Below, one piece after another: positions 6,021 to 15,140 of a stretch of 47,016 bases of DNA (positions within the stretch are counted from its first letter, which is position 1; each line of letters opens with the position of its first letter). The notes below the pieces were generated by a model that saw only the letters and a program-made list of their open reading frames with translations, had not been told where the DNA came from and ran no database searches. The position numbers and the translations under genes are program-made. Location of the stretch: positions 1 to 47,016 of the IMG/VR virus record IMGVR_UViG_3300028840_000660; one strand, written 5' to 3'. Source of the DNA: a virus.

Positions 6021-9000
6021 TCTTGCTGAGTTCCGATTTTGCTTGTAAGGTTTTGGACATCTGTGCTTTAGCGACGTCCAACGGCATAAGCTTGATACCC
6101 ATTATCCAGGAGAGTATATGGAACCTTCGTCGGTCTTCGTACCTAGCTGGCGCTTGACCTTCACCGATTTCCGGTACCGCTCTTGCCATGTTCATGAAGA
6201 AGGGATTCATGGATTTCAGGACGTGGAGGTACCTTGCATCCATGCCAGCTACCTCGCGCCCCTCTGTGAGATCCAGTGTTGGGCCAACCCCTATTATGTC
6301 TTGGATTGGCTTCGGCAACTCGCTCAACCACGCCAACCCTGGCGGCAATGGGTCCCTGTCGCCGGGATATTTGTAGATGGGACGGCGTGAAAAGAATTCC
6401 GTGCCGGGTTTACCGGCAACGGTTGGTCCTAGTTCAATGCCAACTTTGATGAAAGGGTTAAGCGATGCCAACAAATCCCGCATCTCAACCCTGTTCAGAT
6501 CTTGGAATGGAAAGTTAGGATTAAAGTATATTGGTTGGTCACTGTCGAAAAAGCGTCCCAAGCCCGGTACTCCCTTGAAGGCATTCTGTAGGGGGGTTTT
6601 GAACGCCTGTAGATCATCGAAGTACTCGGGCCGGACGCTTCTTTCTTGGTCAGTTTCGGGGTCCACGTACCCGATATTCCGAATACCCTTAGCCACATTG
6701 GAGTACTTATATGGTTTGGTTACGAGATGTTCAAATTGTAATGGAATGTTTTTTCGCATCCAAGTATAGAACGGCCAGATCCTCTTCATCGCATCCCGTT
6801 CAACTTTCGTTAGCTCATTATAATCGAATAGGTACTTACGCACGGCAAGCGCTGCGTCGTGGGCAGTATCACCTTTCAATCGCCGATCAATGTACAACCC
6901 AATCCTCGCATTATCCTCAATACCGGTACCGAATGCGCGACCCCCACGAATAAGTTCGAACTCATGGCTAACCGGATTCAACCGTTCTTTCATTTCCGGC
7001 TTACCGCCACGCAATGCTTTACGCAGATCCTCGGCAAACTTGGGTGCTATGTCAGCCGCCGCCCACCCACGCCCACGCACTCCGAGTCTCGTAATCTCCT
7101 GCCGGATCTGTCCGTATGTAAGGCCGTTGCCTAACATCTTTTCATCTGGTACTTTCCACGGTAGAATATCCTGTACTCCACCAGATTGCTTGATGCGTTG
7201 CCCTAGCTTCAAAGGATTAACGTCAGCCAAGTACATATTAAACCAGTTACTATAACTGTTCCTGAAATGAAACCCAGGATTAACAACCGTTGCATAGCCT
7301 TTCCATACATTCAATGCATGGTCGAAGGCGTTGCGTAGGATCTTTGCACCTTGATCAGTCTCAACGAACCGTAGCTTGTTAAGATCCTGTGCTATGTCCT
7401 TTGGTACTTTGTACACCGGAACTTTCTTGCTGATCCCAATCATCCTCTTTCCAAGTCCCGCCGCTACCTTCTCAAAATCCTCAAGTGCAATTAACGGTCC
7501 TTCCGACGCGGCACCGAGCCTCGCTATTACTTCCCGCATCGACTCAATATCCTGCATGATTTCCTGTACACCCAACCCCTTTGTCTCTATCAACGCTTGT
7601 ATGGCATGTTCAATTTCACCTTCCGACATGCCGTGCTTCTTCATTTCTTTCCTGGCAAGTTCCATGATCTTCGGCAGCTGTTCACCTTTTGCCTGTGTTA
7701 CTTTCACACCGAAGTTGTCCATTACCTTGCGGAGTTGCTTGGAGTCGATCATGGTATTGCTGAAGAACCGCAATGCACCTTTAGGCAGGTAGAATCCCTC
7801 ATCTGCGCCTAACTTCTTAGCTTTGTAAGCCAGCGTCCCGAGGCTAATACCGTCCAGTATCTCCCCGGCATCGTCAGCCTTAACACCAAACCTGTTCAAC
7901 ACCTCGTCGATAAAATGCTGGTGCGTCAGGAACCTAGCCTGTTCACTGGCCCGTAAAGCATACCCATATATAGGATCCTTCCCTATGTGAATACCTTCCT
8001 TTAGATCCTTTGGTGTCTTGGTTATATCATCAATGATTGGGATACCAAGCTTCTTGTAGTACTCCCGTGCTTCCTTCTCGCTATTGAACAGCCGTTGCTT
8101 GGTCGGTCCTGGCTTTGCGCCTTTGTCAAACAGCGACCCAGGTATGCCATGCGGTCCACCCTCATCGACGAACCACTTCTTGTTCTTCTTATCCCATAAC
8201 ATATAGTATCTAGGTGCGAAACCTTCCGTTGCTGCGTCCTTCAAAGCGTTGGGGTGCATCCACCCACCATCGACGTACTTCTGCCCAACGTCCTGTATCC
8301 TACGTCGCAGTTCGCCAAACAGTGCTTTCAGTTCATCGTCCCACTCAACCGGCGGCCCTCCAGGCTTTGCCAGCTGGTCAAACACTTTAACACGATCCTT
8401 CATGTCGGGAAGTCTGCGGGACAAATCCTCGCTGACCTTCAATACCTCCGTCAACTCCGCATCCATAGCATGTCGTGCAAAGTACTTGACATCATGGTAT
8501 CCAGATGGCATACCAAAGGATGCATTAAAGAGGCGGGCTAGGCCAGTGACGGTCTTCGAACTAGCCATGACCCCTGCGGCTTTGGCTGTAACCGGTGCGG
8601 CTGTGCTACGGACGGCGGCACGTACAGCACCAACTCCTAGCAGGTTGGACCAGTCGAGCAACACGTCACCAACGAAGCCTATACCCGCCATTAGCATATC
8701 AGCACGGCGGGGGTCCATCCCTGAGTTTTTGAACTTTTCGTGTACATCCATTGCACGAAGTATATCCGTGGTCATGTACTGCCTACCGCCAAATCCTTCA
8801 ACCGCGCCTTGTATCGTTTGGTCCCAGTTTATCCGGCCCGTTTCTTGGTAGCTGCGGAGTGCTTCGTACAAAGGACCGATTGTGGAATAGCCGGGACGGG
8901 ATACAATGTCCAGCGCTTTACCAAGTGTGGTTGTTGGCGGCGGTCGTTGCTCTGGACGCAACGATTGGCGTGGTACGTTACCTGTTTGAGGGACACCAAT

Positions 9001-9036
9001 GGTCGCGTACTGTTCTTCCAGTTCTTCAAATGCCAT
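5854..9036 (-). CDS. Large internal virion / ejection protein (putative)
   Basis: The largest gene: 1060 residues, the last of the leftward virion operon. The chain is mostly soluble, with a hydrophobic Ala/Gly-rich stretch near residues 110-160 that could insert in a membrane and a conserved-looking block near 740-800 (DYNELTKVERDAMKRIWPF). That block resembles segments seen in very large phage internal virion or 'large polyvalent' proteins. The order of three big Gly/Ala/Gln-rich genes at the end of the structural module fits DNA-ejection proteins of podoviruses. It abuts its upstream neighbour in a TAATG overlap. Its 3' end overlaps the convergent Nmad1-like gene by 167 bp. Confidence 0.65.
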   Translation of the reverse strand: MAFEELEEQYATIGVPQTGNVPRQSLRPEQRPPPTTTLGKALDIVSRPGYSTIGPLYEALRSYQETGRINWDQTIQGAVEGFGGRQYMTTDILRAMDVHEKFKNSGMDPRRADMLMAGIGFVGDVLLDWSNLLGVGAVRAAVRSTAAPVTAKAAGVMASSKTVTGLARLFNASFGMPSGYHDVKYFARHAMDAELTEVLKVSEDLSRRLPDMKDRVKVFDQLAKPGGPPVEWDDELKALFGELRRRIQDVGQKYVDGGWMHPNALKDAATEGFAPRYYMLWDKKNKKWFVDEGGPHGIPGSLFDKGAKPGPTKQRLFNSEKEAREYYKKLGIPIIDDITKTPKDLKEGIHIGKDPIYGYALRASEQARFLTHQHFIDEVLNRFGVKADDAGEILDGISLGTLAYKAKKLGADEGFYLPKGALRFFSNTMIDSKQLRKVMDNFGVKVTQAKGEQLPKIMELARKEMKKHGMSEGEIEHAIQALIETKGLGVQEIMQDIESMREVIARLGAASEGPLIALEDFEKVAAGLGKRMIGISKKVPVYKVPKDIAQDLNKLRFVETDQGAKILRNAFDHALNVWKGYATVVNPGFHFRNSYSNWFNMYLADVNPLKLGQRIKQSGGVQDILPWKVPDEKMLGNGLTYGQIRQEITRLGVRGRGWAAADIAPKFAEDLRKALRGGKPEMKERLNPVSHEFELIRGGRAFGTGIEDNARIGLYIDRRLKGDTAHDAALAVRKYLFDYNELTKVERDAMKRIWPFYTWMRKNIPLQFEHLVTKPYKYSNVAKGIRNIGYVDPETDQERSVRPEYFDDLQAFKTPLQNAFKGVPGLGRFFDSDQPIYFNPNFPFQDLNRVEMRDLLASLNPFIKVGIELGPTVAGKPGTEFFSRRPIYKYPGDRDPLPPGLAWLSELPKPIQDIIGVGPTLDLTEGREVAGMDARYLHVLKSMNPFFMNMARAVPEIGEGQAPARYEDRRRFHILSWIMGIKLMPLDVAKAQMSKTLQAKSELSKIKRYLRYESPTTGEVHNLLSEWQEKYYPQSGGNRATRLDRLQRTQKSRKDLLGPP

Positions 9037-10262
9037 TAGGGTAGTGTCCTAATTATATCCATGATCTCGCGTTCGCCATATATCCTGGCGATGTCGCTGA
9101 GCAAATTGTCCACGTTAATTCCACTGGCTTCTTCGCTGGCCCGGTACTCTGGATCGGACGTTACATCCCGTACCCATGAGGCTGCGGCAGTCTTAGCTAC
9201 GTTCCTGGCTAGCGGATCTTTTGGTACAAGCATTTCCCTAACTTGCTTGTCTCTGTCTGTGCCTCTCGTACCAGCTTGAGCATACGCTTTACGTCCTTCA
9301 ATGTGGGATGCGGTAGGATTCCTTCGTTTGTAATCCCTCCAGAACAGTTCGTACGACGTGGCTCGCTGCGGCCTTTGGGGTCTTGGTATTTGCATTGCCC
9401 CATAATGCCCACCAGCCATATCCATCAACGCCTGTGCGCCTTGGTTCAATTCCTGATCCATGAATATCTGCGGTCCGTGTTCCATCACCATCGAAGCAAG
9501 TTGGTCGCTGGCCTGTTGCTGTTGCTTGTACTTCTGCAATCTTACCAACGTTTCCTCTTCGTCCAGCTGTGCTTGCATCTTCAACCGCTTCTGTTGCTCA
9601 GCCATCATTTCCTGTTGGTGGGAACGCTGGTAGTTCCTGTCCAATGCAGCATAATACGATTGCCTACCCTGCTCCGTTTGGGTTAATGCGTGGGCCAGCA
9701 TACCCATGATCCTACCGCCTTTGCTCTGGTACTGACCGGCTGGCAGGAACGGTGCGTGTTGCTGCTGGGCTAGCTTGTTCATGCTAACCACATCTGGTGG
9801 CTGGGGTATGTCCAGATCGGCCATTGAGAATCCAAGTTCCGGCCTGGGTGGGGTTTGGAATGCGGCGGCCATTGCGCTGTACATCGAACTCGTGTCTTTC
9901 TTTTCAGCACCGGCTGCTTTACCCTTTGGCGCACCGCCCATCTTTACCTTCTTGACGATCTTCTTCTTGCCTTCCTCGTCGGTAGTCTCGGTAATCTCTG
10001 CCTCTGGAGGATCAGGAGGACCAACGAACTCGTCGGATGTATGGGTGTACTGGTTGGGTTCCGGCAAATCCAGACCTGGGTACAGCCAGTCCAGGGCAGG
10101 GTAAGTTGCTTTGTACAGCGAACGCATGGCAGGACCAACCTTGTCAGCCTCGGCGACGATCCGGTCCCACGGCTGCTGGATGCCAAGCTGCGTATTTACA
10201 GCCCGTAACCCACGCTGTAGGTAATCTGCTACGGACTTTGATAATGTTTTTTCCTCTGCCAT
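9036..10262 (-). CDS. Putative internal virion protein, Gln-rich
   Basis: A 408-residue protein with an acidic middle region (residues 80-115), a Gln/Met-rich helical segment (about 215-265) and a basic C-terminal half. There is no signal peptide or catalytic motif. It shares a TAATG junction with the 1060-residue gene and follows the 260-residue Gly-rich gene, so it is probably part of the same ejection or internal-head set. Assignment rests on position and composition only. Confidence 0.55.
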   Translation of the reverse strand: MAEEKTLSKSVADYLQRGLRAVNTQLGIQQPWDRIVAEADKVGPAMRSLYKATYPALDWLYPGLDLPEPNQYTHTSDEFVGPPDPPEAEITETTDEEGKKKIVKKVKMGGAPKGKAAGAEKKDTSSMYSAMAAAFQTPPRPELGFSMADLDIPQPPDVVSMNKLAQQQHAPFLPAGQYQSKGGRIMGMLAHALTQTEQGRQSYYAALDRNYQRSHQQEMMAEQQKRLKMQAQLDEEETLVRLQKYKQQQQASDQLASMVMEHGPQIFMDQELNQGAQALMDMAGGHYGAMQIPRPQRPQRATSYELFWRDYKRRNPTASHIEGRKAYAQAGTRGTDRDKQVREMLVPKDPLARNVAKTAAASWVRDVTSDPEYRASEEASGINVDNLLSDIARIYGEREIMDIIRTLP

Positions 10263-10271
10263 GTCTGTCTC

Positions 10272-11054
10272 CTACGGAGGATTGATGCCGGGAATATCAT
10301 ACGGTCCACCACCCATAAGTCTAGGCGGTCCTGGCTGAGGGAAGTTTCCATACCCACCACTACCCGGCGTCGGCGACCACCCGCCAAACTGATTGCCAAT
10401 ATCACCAGCATAGTCAGGTACTCCAGGTACGCCGGAACCTTGGAAATCCATCACATTCCTACCAACCTGCGTTAATCCCTGTCCGGCTGCCGCTGCTGCT
10501 TGCCAGGGGTTTACCCCACCACCCACATCACCCCCACCAACTCCCAATCCAAACCATGATCTCGGTTCGCTAAATGCCCTGCCGTAGATGTCACTGTATG
10601 CTGCCGACACGGCGTTGGCGTATCCTTGGGATGCTTGCCTTCTTGCCGCCATGTCGCCCAGCCGCATCGTGTCATCAATACGCTGAAGATCGGCTGTCAT
10701 CTGCGGCCCGGTAACGCCACGCTCGCCGTACCTTCTGGCAACGTCCTCCCTGGCTGCGGTTGCGCCCATTGCCAGCTGATCGGTCGTACCTGCATACTGC
10801 ATTTGCGTTAGTGGTTGTAGTGCTTGAAGGCTTCTTTGTAATGGTACCGGCAGCTGCCCATACCTCCAAGCATCCCAAACACCTTGCGCTGTGGCATACG
10901 GCAGCTTCGAACCGTACTTGGAAGCATCCTGTATATTTGTTAGGCGGCCCTGTCCTGGGGTTTCTCCCTGCCCACCAAGGCCGAACATGCTCCCAATACT
11001 GCCAATGCCGCTCATCAAGCCGCCGACACCGCCTAATATAGCTCCTATCGCCAT
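10272..11054 (-). CDS. Putative internal virion protein, Gly/Ala-rich with hydrophobic N-terminus
   Basis: A 260-residue protein. The first 30 residues form a Gly-rich hydrophobic segment (MAIGAILGGVGGLMSGIG) and the C-terminal 90 residues are Gly/Pro-rich and disordered. A helical Ala/Gln/Arg-rich core lies between. Small Gly-rich proteins with a membrane-active N-terminus upstream of larger internal virion proteins are typical of podoviral ejection modules. It overlaps the upstream gene by 10 bp. Confidence 0.55.
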   Translation of the reverse strand: MAIGAILGGVGGLMSGIGSIGSMFGLGGQGETPGQGRLTNIQDASKYGSKLPYATAQGVWDAWRYGQLPVPLQRSLQALQPLTQMQYAGTTDQLAMGATAAREDVARRYGERGVTGPQMTADLQRIDDTMRLGDMAARRQASQGYANAVSAAYSDIYGRAFSEPRSWFGLGVGGGDVGGGVNPWQAAAAAGQGLTQVGRNVMDFQGSGVPGVPDYAGDIGNQFGGWSPTPGSGGYGNFPQPGPPRLMGGGPYDIPGINPP

Positions 11055-11344
11055 TGTTTTCTCCCCGCCGTCTTCCCTCTTCGACGGCTCATTATATCGT
11101 GAACACGCTCTCTGACATACGCCTGTGTTTCTCGATCAGGTTCAGGCAAACCGTGCTTCTTGAATTGTTCCACTATCGCGGCGTCCAATGCAGCCCGTTT
11201 CCGCTTGCGTATTTCTTTCTTTACATCCGGTCCCTGGTTCTTACTCCATTGGAAACGCCGCTCCAGCATCTGGTACACCTTGAACAGCACCTTAGCGATG
11301 CTGTACACGGTCTTGACGATGGCGATGATCTGCATCGGCCCCAT
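11045..11344 (-). CDS. Basic small protein, unknown function
   Basis: A 99-residue protein, strongly basic after an amphipathic N-terminal helix (residues 4-25). The ATG at 11344 lies 2 bp after the holin-like gene's stop; a second ATG three codons later is possible. Position between lysis-like and internal-virion genes suggests a virion or lysis accessory role, but no motif supports one. Confidence 0.55.
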   Translation of the reverse strand: MGPMQIIAIVKTVYSIAKVLFKVYQMLERRFQWSKNQGPDVKKEIRKRKRAALDAAIVEQFKKHGLPEPDRETQAYVRERVHDIMSRRRGKTAGRKQWR

Positions 11345-11346
11345 AA

Positions 11347-11526
11347 CTACTCCTTTGGTGCGGCCTTCTCAATCTTATGGGCCACGCCGACACCGCCGAG
11401 CGCAACACCAAAGCCGATCAACAGATCTCCAATTGCTACCAGTTCTGGGATGACCGTTTCAAACGCTTGCATGGCCGTACCAACAGCAATCAACGACATT
11501 CCTAACCAAGTCTTCCATCCAGACAT
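11347..11526 (-). CDS. Holin-like small membrane protein
   Basis: A 59-residue protein. It begins MSGWKTWLGM, has two hydrophobic segments (about residues 8-24 and 29-48) and ends in a short charged tail with HKIEKAAPKE. This matches the shape of many small phage membrane proteins annotated as putative holins. It would permeabilise the inner membrane to release the M15 endolysin. It sits between a single-pass membrane protein gene (11529-11804) and a basic protein gene, with gaps of only 2 bp on each side. Confidence 0.6.
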   Translation of the reverse strand: MSGWKTWLGMSLIAVGTAMQAFETVIPELVAIGDLLIGFGVALGGVGVAHKIEKAAPKE

Positions 11527-11528
11527 GA

Positions 11529-11804
11529 TCAGTCCTCCATCTTGTTACGGATCCAATCTACATTTTCTTTTACGTGGTTGATCTCGTTCAGTACTATACG
11601 TTGTTCACGGGCACACATTTCAGCGTGATCCTCTTTCGTCAGCGGAGTTTTGCCCCGTTCGGTAATAGGACAAATCGAACCGTTTTCACTCAGCAACCGT
11701 TTTAACACCTTCCTACCCGTTAATCCAACTGCAACACCACCACCAGCAAACACGGCAAGCAGCGTTACAAACACTTTTTCATAATCGACGATAAACTGCT
11801 CCAT
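11529..11804 (-). CDS. Single-pass membrane protein with helical tail
   Basis: A 91-residue protein. The N-terminal segment at residues 11-30 is hydrophobic (VFVTLLAVFAGGGVAVGLTG) and the rest is charged and helical, with two Cys (about 45 and 64) flanking a KTPLTKEDH block. Similar small proteins occur beside phage holins. It could be a second holin component or a lysis regulator. Its ATG overlaps the stop of the repeat-protein gene. Confidence 0.55.
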   Translation of the reverse strand: MEQFIVDYEKVFVTLLAVFAGGGVAVGLTGRKVLKRLLSENGSICPITERGKTPLTKEDHAEMCAREQRIVLNEINHVKENVDWIRNKMED

Positions 11805-13231
11805 TAGATCTCCTCAAACCATTTAACAAGGGAGACACTTGGACCGGCAGATACCACTCTATACCTGTTTCCAGGTTTAACCCGACCACGCAGCGAAAGC
11901 ACTACCCGATCATGGCTAGCATTCAGTACTGCTTCTACCTTGTCAATTTGTGTTAGTGGTGTGTTGGTTGCGTCGGAATACAGGAACGCAATGTTTTGGT
12001 TTTCAAGTAGTACATATAAAGGCGATCCAAACGCAGCGTGCGAAGGCACACCAGTAGGGGACACACTCAGCAATTCACCAACAGTTACATCCACCGTGCC
12101 AAACGCTGCATGAGAAGACACACTATCTGGGGAAACGGTTTGGTCGTACAGCAACCACACGGTACCGAATGCTGCATGGGATGGAACTCCGTTAGGACTA
12201 ACCGTCTGTGTTGCATCGGGTGTCGTAACGATGGGTATCCCGAATGCCGCGTGCGATGGGACACCGTCGGGGCTTACAGACTGGGGTACAACCATTACTA
12301 CATCCCCAAATGCGGCGTGGGTTGGAACTCCATCGGGTGCGACGTTTTGATCGTATATTAGCCAGACGGTACCAAATGCTGCGTGTGAAGGTACCCCATC
12401 AGGACTGACCGTTTGCGCGGCACCTTCCGCAGTTACAATTGGTGTCCCAAATGCCGCATGGGACGGTACAGCATCAGGACTTACGGATTGTGGGACGAGC
12501 ATTACTACATCTCCAAATGCTACATGGCTAGTAACAGCGTCTGGAGATATAGTTTGTGGTACAATCATCGCCACAGCACCGAACGCAGCGTGGCTTGGTA
12601 CTCCGTCTGGAGATACGGTTTGTGGCACGTCCAATATAACCGTGCCGAACGCTGCATGAGATGCAACGGCATCCGGTGACACCGTCTGTGGTACAATCAT
12701 AGTAACCGTGCCGAACGCTGCATGACTTAGTACACCGTCCGGCGACACGGATTGTGGTGCATCCAGCGTAACCGACCCATGTGCGGCGTGGGATGGAACA
12801 CCCGTTGGACTGATCGTCAGCGGTGCCGGAACCCAAAGTATAGTACCCCGGTCTACCCACAGGACTCCGGCGCGGTTTTTGTACAGAATGTTTGCATCAC
12901 TCACGGTAGGAACGCCGTGCGCTGAATGTGTTTCAACCCCATCCGGCGTTACGGTCTGGTCATAGATCATAAATGGCGTACCGAATGCTGCGTGGCTGGC
13001 TACACCAGTAGGTTCTACGGTCTGGTCGGACGCAACGGTAACTGTGCCGAACGCAGCATGGCTGGCTACCGCATCAGGGCTGACCGTTTGCGGAGTGTCC
13101 ATCTCAACGGCACCATGAGCGGCGTGGCTAGCAACCCCGGTAGGAGCAATAACCTCCGACACTGGATGCCAGTAGATACCATCCCTACTGGTCCACTCTA
13201 TTCCGTCACGGTCTTTCCAGTTGATAGCCAT
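11804..13231 (-). CDS. Tandem-repeat virion or surface protein (16 SPDGVPSHAAFG-type repeats)
   Basis: A 475-residue protein. A short N-terminal region with WKDRDGIEW and DGIYW-type repeats is followed by 16 copies of a motif near 'SPDGVPSHAAFGTV', mostly spaced about 20-25 residues. After repeat 4 an insert repeats the N-terminal type (RAGVLWVDRGTILWV). The last 70 residues are a unique domain. Short beta-strand repeats of this type are found in phage tail and fibre proteins. No signal peptide is present, unlike its four upstream neighbours. Host-surface binding is the likely role. Confidence 0.65.
   Translation of the reverse strand: MAINWKDRDGIEWTSRDGIYWHPVSEVIAPTGVASHAAHGAVEMDTPQTVSPDAVASHAAFGTVTVASDQTVEPTGVASHAAFGTPFMIYDQTVTPDGVETHSAHGVPTVSDANILYKNRAGVLWVDRGTILWVPAPLTISPTGVPSHAAHGSVTLDAPQSVSPDGVLSHAAFGTVTMIVPQTVSPDAVASHAAFGTVILDVPQTVSPDGVPSHAAFGAVAMIVPQTISPDAVTSHVAFGDVVMLVPQSVSPDAVPSHAAFGTPIVTAEGAAQTVSPDGVPSHAAFGTVWLIYDQNVAPDGVPTHAAFGDVVMVVPQSVSPDGVPSHAAFGIPIVTTPDATQTVSPNGVPSHAAFGTVWLLYDQTVSPDSVSSHAAFGTVDVTVGELLSVSPTGVPSHAAFGSPLYVLLENQNIAFLYSDATNTPLTQIDKVEAVLNASHDRVVLSLRGRVKPGNRYRVVSAGPSVSLVKWFEEI
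12020..13147 (-). repeat. In-frame tandem repeats (16 units)
   Basis: Sixteen degenerate units of about 60-75 bp each encode the SPDGVPSHAAFG-like motif. The recurring core on the plus strand is close to 'CCAAATGCTGCATGGGA'. Units 1-4 are separated from 5-16 by a non-repeat insert near 12800-12900. The DNA is diverged enough at third positions to suggest age, but recombination between units is possible. Confidence 0.8.
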
Positions 13232-15138
13232 TATTGTAAACTTACTCCACCTGTTACCGACACACCACGCAATGTTTCGTAGCCTGTAAACTCTTCTGCC
13301 CCGTAATCAGGAGCGGCCCCATGCAAAACCACTTCGCCGTCTGACTTCTTTTGGAGCCACACATCATCTCCGTCGTCACGATCTATGCCAGCGGTCATGG
13401 TGATGATGTCTGTGGCATAGTCAATAGAAGATATTTCCCCGCAGTTTGCTACCGTGCCAATGCATATGTGGTCTGCATTAACGGTAGATAGATCAGATCC
13501 CCAACTCCCGTCTTGAAAGTACCGTGCATCATCCACTTCCACTGTGGTGTCACAACTCGTACCACCATTGCAGTCGTCAGCGGTAGCCACATCCGTTAAG
13601 TGTGTGCCACCGTCTATACAGGGCGACCCTGCTTGCAAGTTTAAATCTGGCTTCCCGCCCCACTCACCGTTGGTAAAGGTTAAGTCTGCCGGGGTGTCGA
13701 TGTCTGGGTCTGCAAAGAGAGGGTCGGCAGTTACGGGTGTAATCGCCTCGCTGTCAGCGTTGCCAGTTGTACCGTAGTTATTGGTGACGGTATTACAGGT
13801 CGCTATTTCTCCCGTCCCATCGGGCGCATAAAATGCTGGGTAGTATGTAGACCCACTGTAGGTGTCGTCCTCTGTAAACGCATCATATGCAAGATTGTTC
13901 TTGATGACGTTGTCGTCTACATCGTTTCCCGAACAGGATGTCGTGCCGAACGAGAAGGCCATACGATAAGAGTCCAGCGCAGCCGCATCGTCCTCGTTGA
14001 CATCCCCGTTAGAATCTAGCTGGTATCCGTGGTGGTAAAAGGTGTTGTTGTATACCCTGTTATTCTCTCCGTCACTGATGGATGCTTTCAGTCGTATACC
14101 ATACAAGGCGTTGGCAAACAGCCTGTTGTACCGCACAATGTTCCTGTCGGTGGCTACGGTCATACCTGAACCGGATGCCCCAGATATAAGGTGCGGTCCA
14201 CCGTACTGTGCGCCATACCCAACAAAGTTGTCCTCCACAAGGTTGCCATTGGGGTTTATATCGTTCCCGTCTGTCATGGACATAACCCGATAGCCGCACT
14301 TCTCAGTATTGTCGCATTCGTTCTCTGTGGACCAGCTTTCGTTGTGCAAATAGTTGTTGCGAATCACGCTGTAGTCTGTGCCGTTTACTCCGAGACTATG
14401 GTGGCAGTTGTGGTAGAAGTGGTTGTTTTCTATGGTTGCATAGTTGTTGCTACCGTTCCCAGCTGTAGGGGTGTCTGGGCCAAGATTTAGCATGGCAGGA
14501 CCGTCATCACCGCCGGGATCAGATGTAAACTCTCCGTGCTCGTAGAACGTACAGCCGTGTACCCAGAGGTGGGTGGCCTGGTCGGCAACATATAAACCAT
14601 TGTATCCGCTTGCGTCATAGTCCCCGTACCTGAACGTACAACTATCAATCTCTACATAGTCGCTGTAATAGATGTAACCCAGCCGGTCAAAATTCTGAAA
14701 GATAATGCCCTTAACCGTAACGTAGTCTCTACGGGCCGACTCCCCTGCATGCCAGTGTGGACCTACGCACAGGCCAGCGTTCCCGGTATTGCCACCGTCT
14801 AATATAACTTCCTCACCATTATAGTTCTCGTATGTAATGCGGCTGCCGCTTGTGCCAGAAGCTCCTGGCTGTATGCTTTCTTCGCAGTTGCTGCCGCCAA
14901 TGTTGTATGTATCGGCCCGATAGTATACTGTGTCCCCAGCGGCTACGGTAGAATTCGCCTCATGCGCCCCATTCCATGCCTTCGTGCCGTCACTGCCGCC
15001 ACAGTCTCGTTCTGCAACACGGTATGACGTTCCCGCACCACCAGCACAGTCTGCACCAAGGGTGCCGTCTATATAGTATGTTGCAGCAAACGCCGACGAA
15101 GGCAACAGGCACAGCACAATAGTTAATACAATTCGCAT
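13231..15138 (-). CDS. Exported right-handed beta-helix protein
   Basis: A 635-residue protein starting at ATG 15138, chosen over an in-frame ATG at 15159 because GGAGTG lies just upstream and the product then begins with a clean signal peptide (MRIVLTIVLCLLPSSAFA, cleavage after residue 18). The mature part has repeated N-N-x-(I/V)-x-N-N and 'YNN-F-H' turns typical of parallel beta-helix (pectate-lyase-like, NosD-type) proteins and is Cys-rich, which fits an oxidising extracytoplasmic site. It follows the 252-residue gene by 2 bp. It may be a secreted polysaccharide-binding or depolymerase-like protein, or a virion spike with an unusual export signal. Confidence 0.7.
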   Translation of the reverse strand: MRIVLTIVLCLLPSSAFAATYYIDGTLGADCAGGAGTSYRVAERDCGGSDGTKAWNGAHEANSTVAAGDTVYYRADTYNIGGSNCEESIQPGASGTSGSRITYENYNGEEVILDGGNTGNAGLCVGPHWHAGESARRDYVTVKGIIFQNFDRLGYIYYSDYVEIDSCTFRYGDYDASGYNGLYVADQATHLWVHGCTFYEHGEFTSDPGGDDGPAMLNLGPDTPTAGNGSNNYATIENNHFYHNCHHSLGVNGTDYSVIRNNYLHNESWSTENECDNTEKCGYRVMSMTDGNDINPNGNLVEDNFVGYGAQYGGPHLISGASGSGMTVATDRNIVRYNRLFANALYGIRLKASISDGENNRVYNNTFYHHGYQLDSNGDVNEDDAAALDSYRMAFSFGTTSCSGNDVDDNVIKNNLAYDAFTEDDTYSGSTYYPAFYAPDGTGEIATCNTVTNNYGTTGNADSEAITPVTADPLFADPDIDTPADLTFTNGEWGGKPDLNLQAGSPCIDGGTHLTDVATADDCNGGTSCDTTVEVDDARYFQDGSWGSDLSTVNADHICIGTVANCGEISSIDYATDIITMTAGIDRDDGDDVWLQKKSDGEVVLHGAAPDYGAEEFTGYETLRGVSVTGGVSLQ

Positions 15139-15140
15139 TA

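Noticed and set aside
5854-9036. Tail tape-measure protein
   Set aside because: No long coiled-coil, no tail tube or tail assembly chaperone genes next to it, and its place at the operon end fits internal virion proteins of podoviruses.
12020-13147. CRISPR array or noncoding satellite
   Set aside because: The repeats are in frame within one gene, vary at third codon positions and lack unique spacers of constant length.
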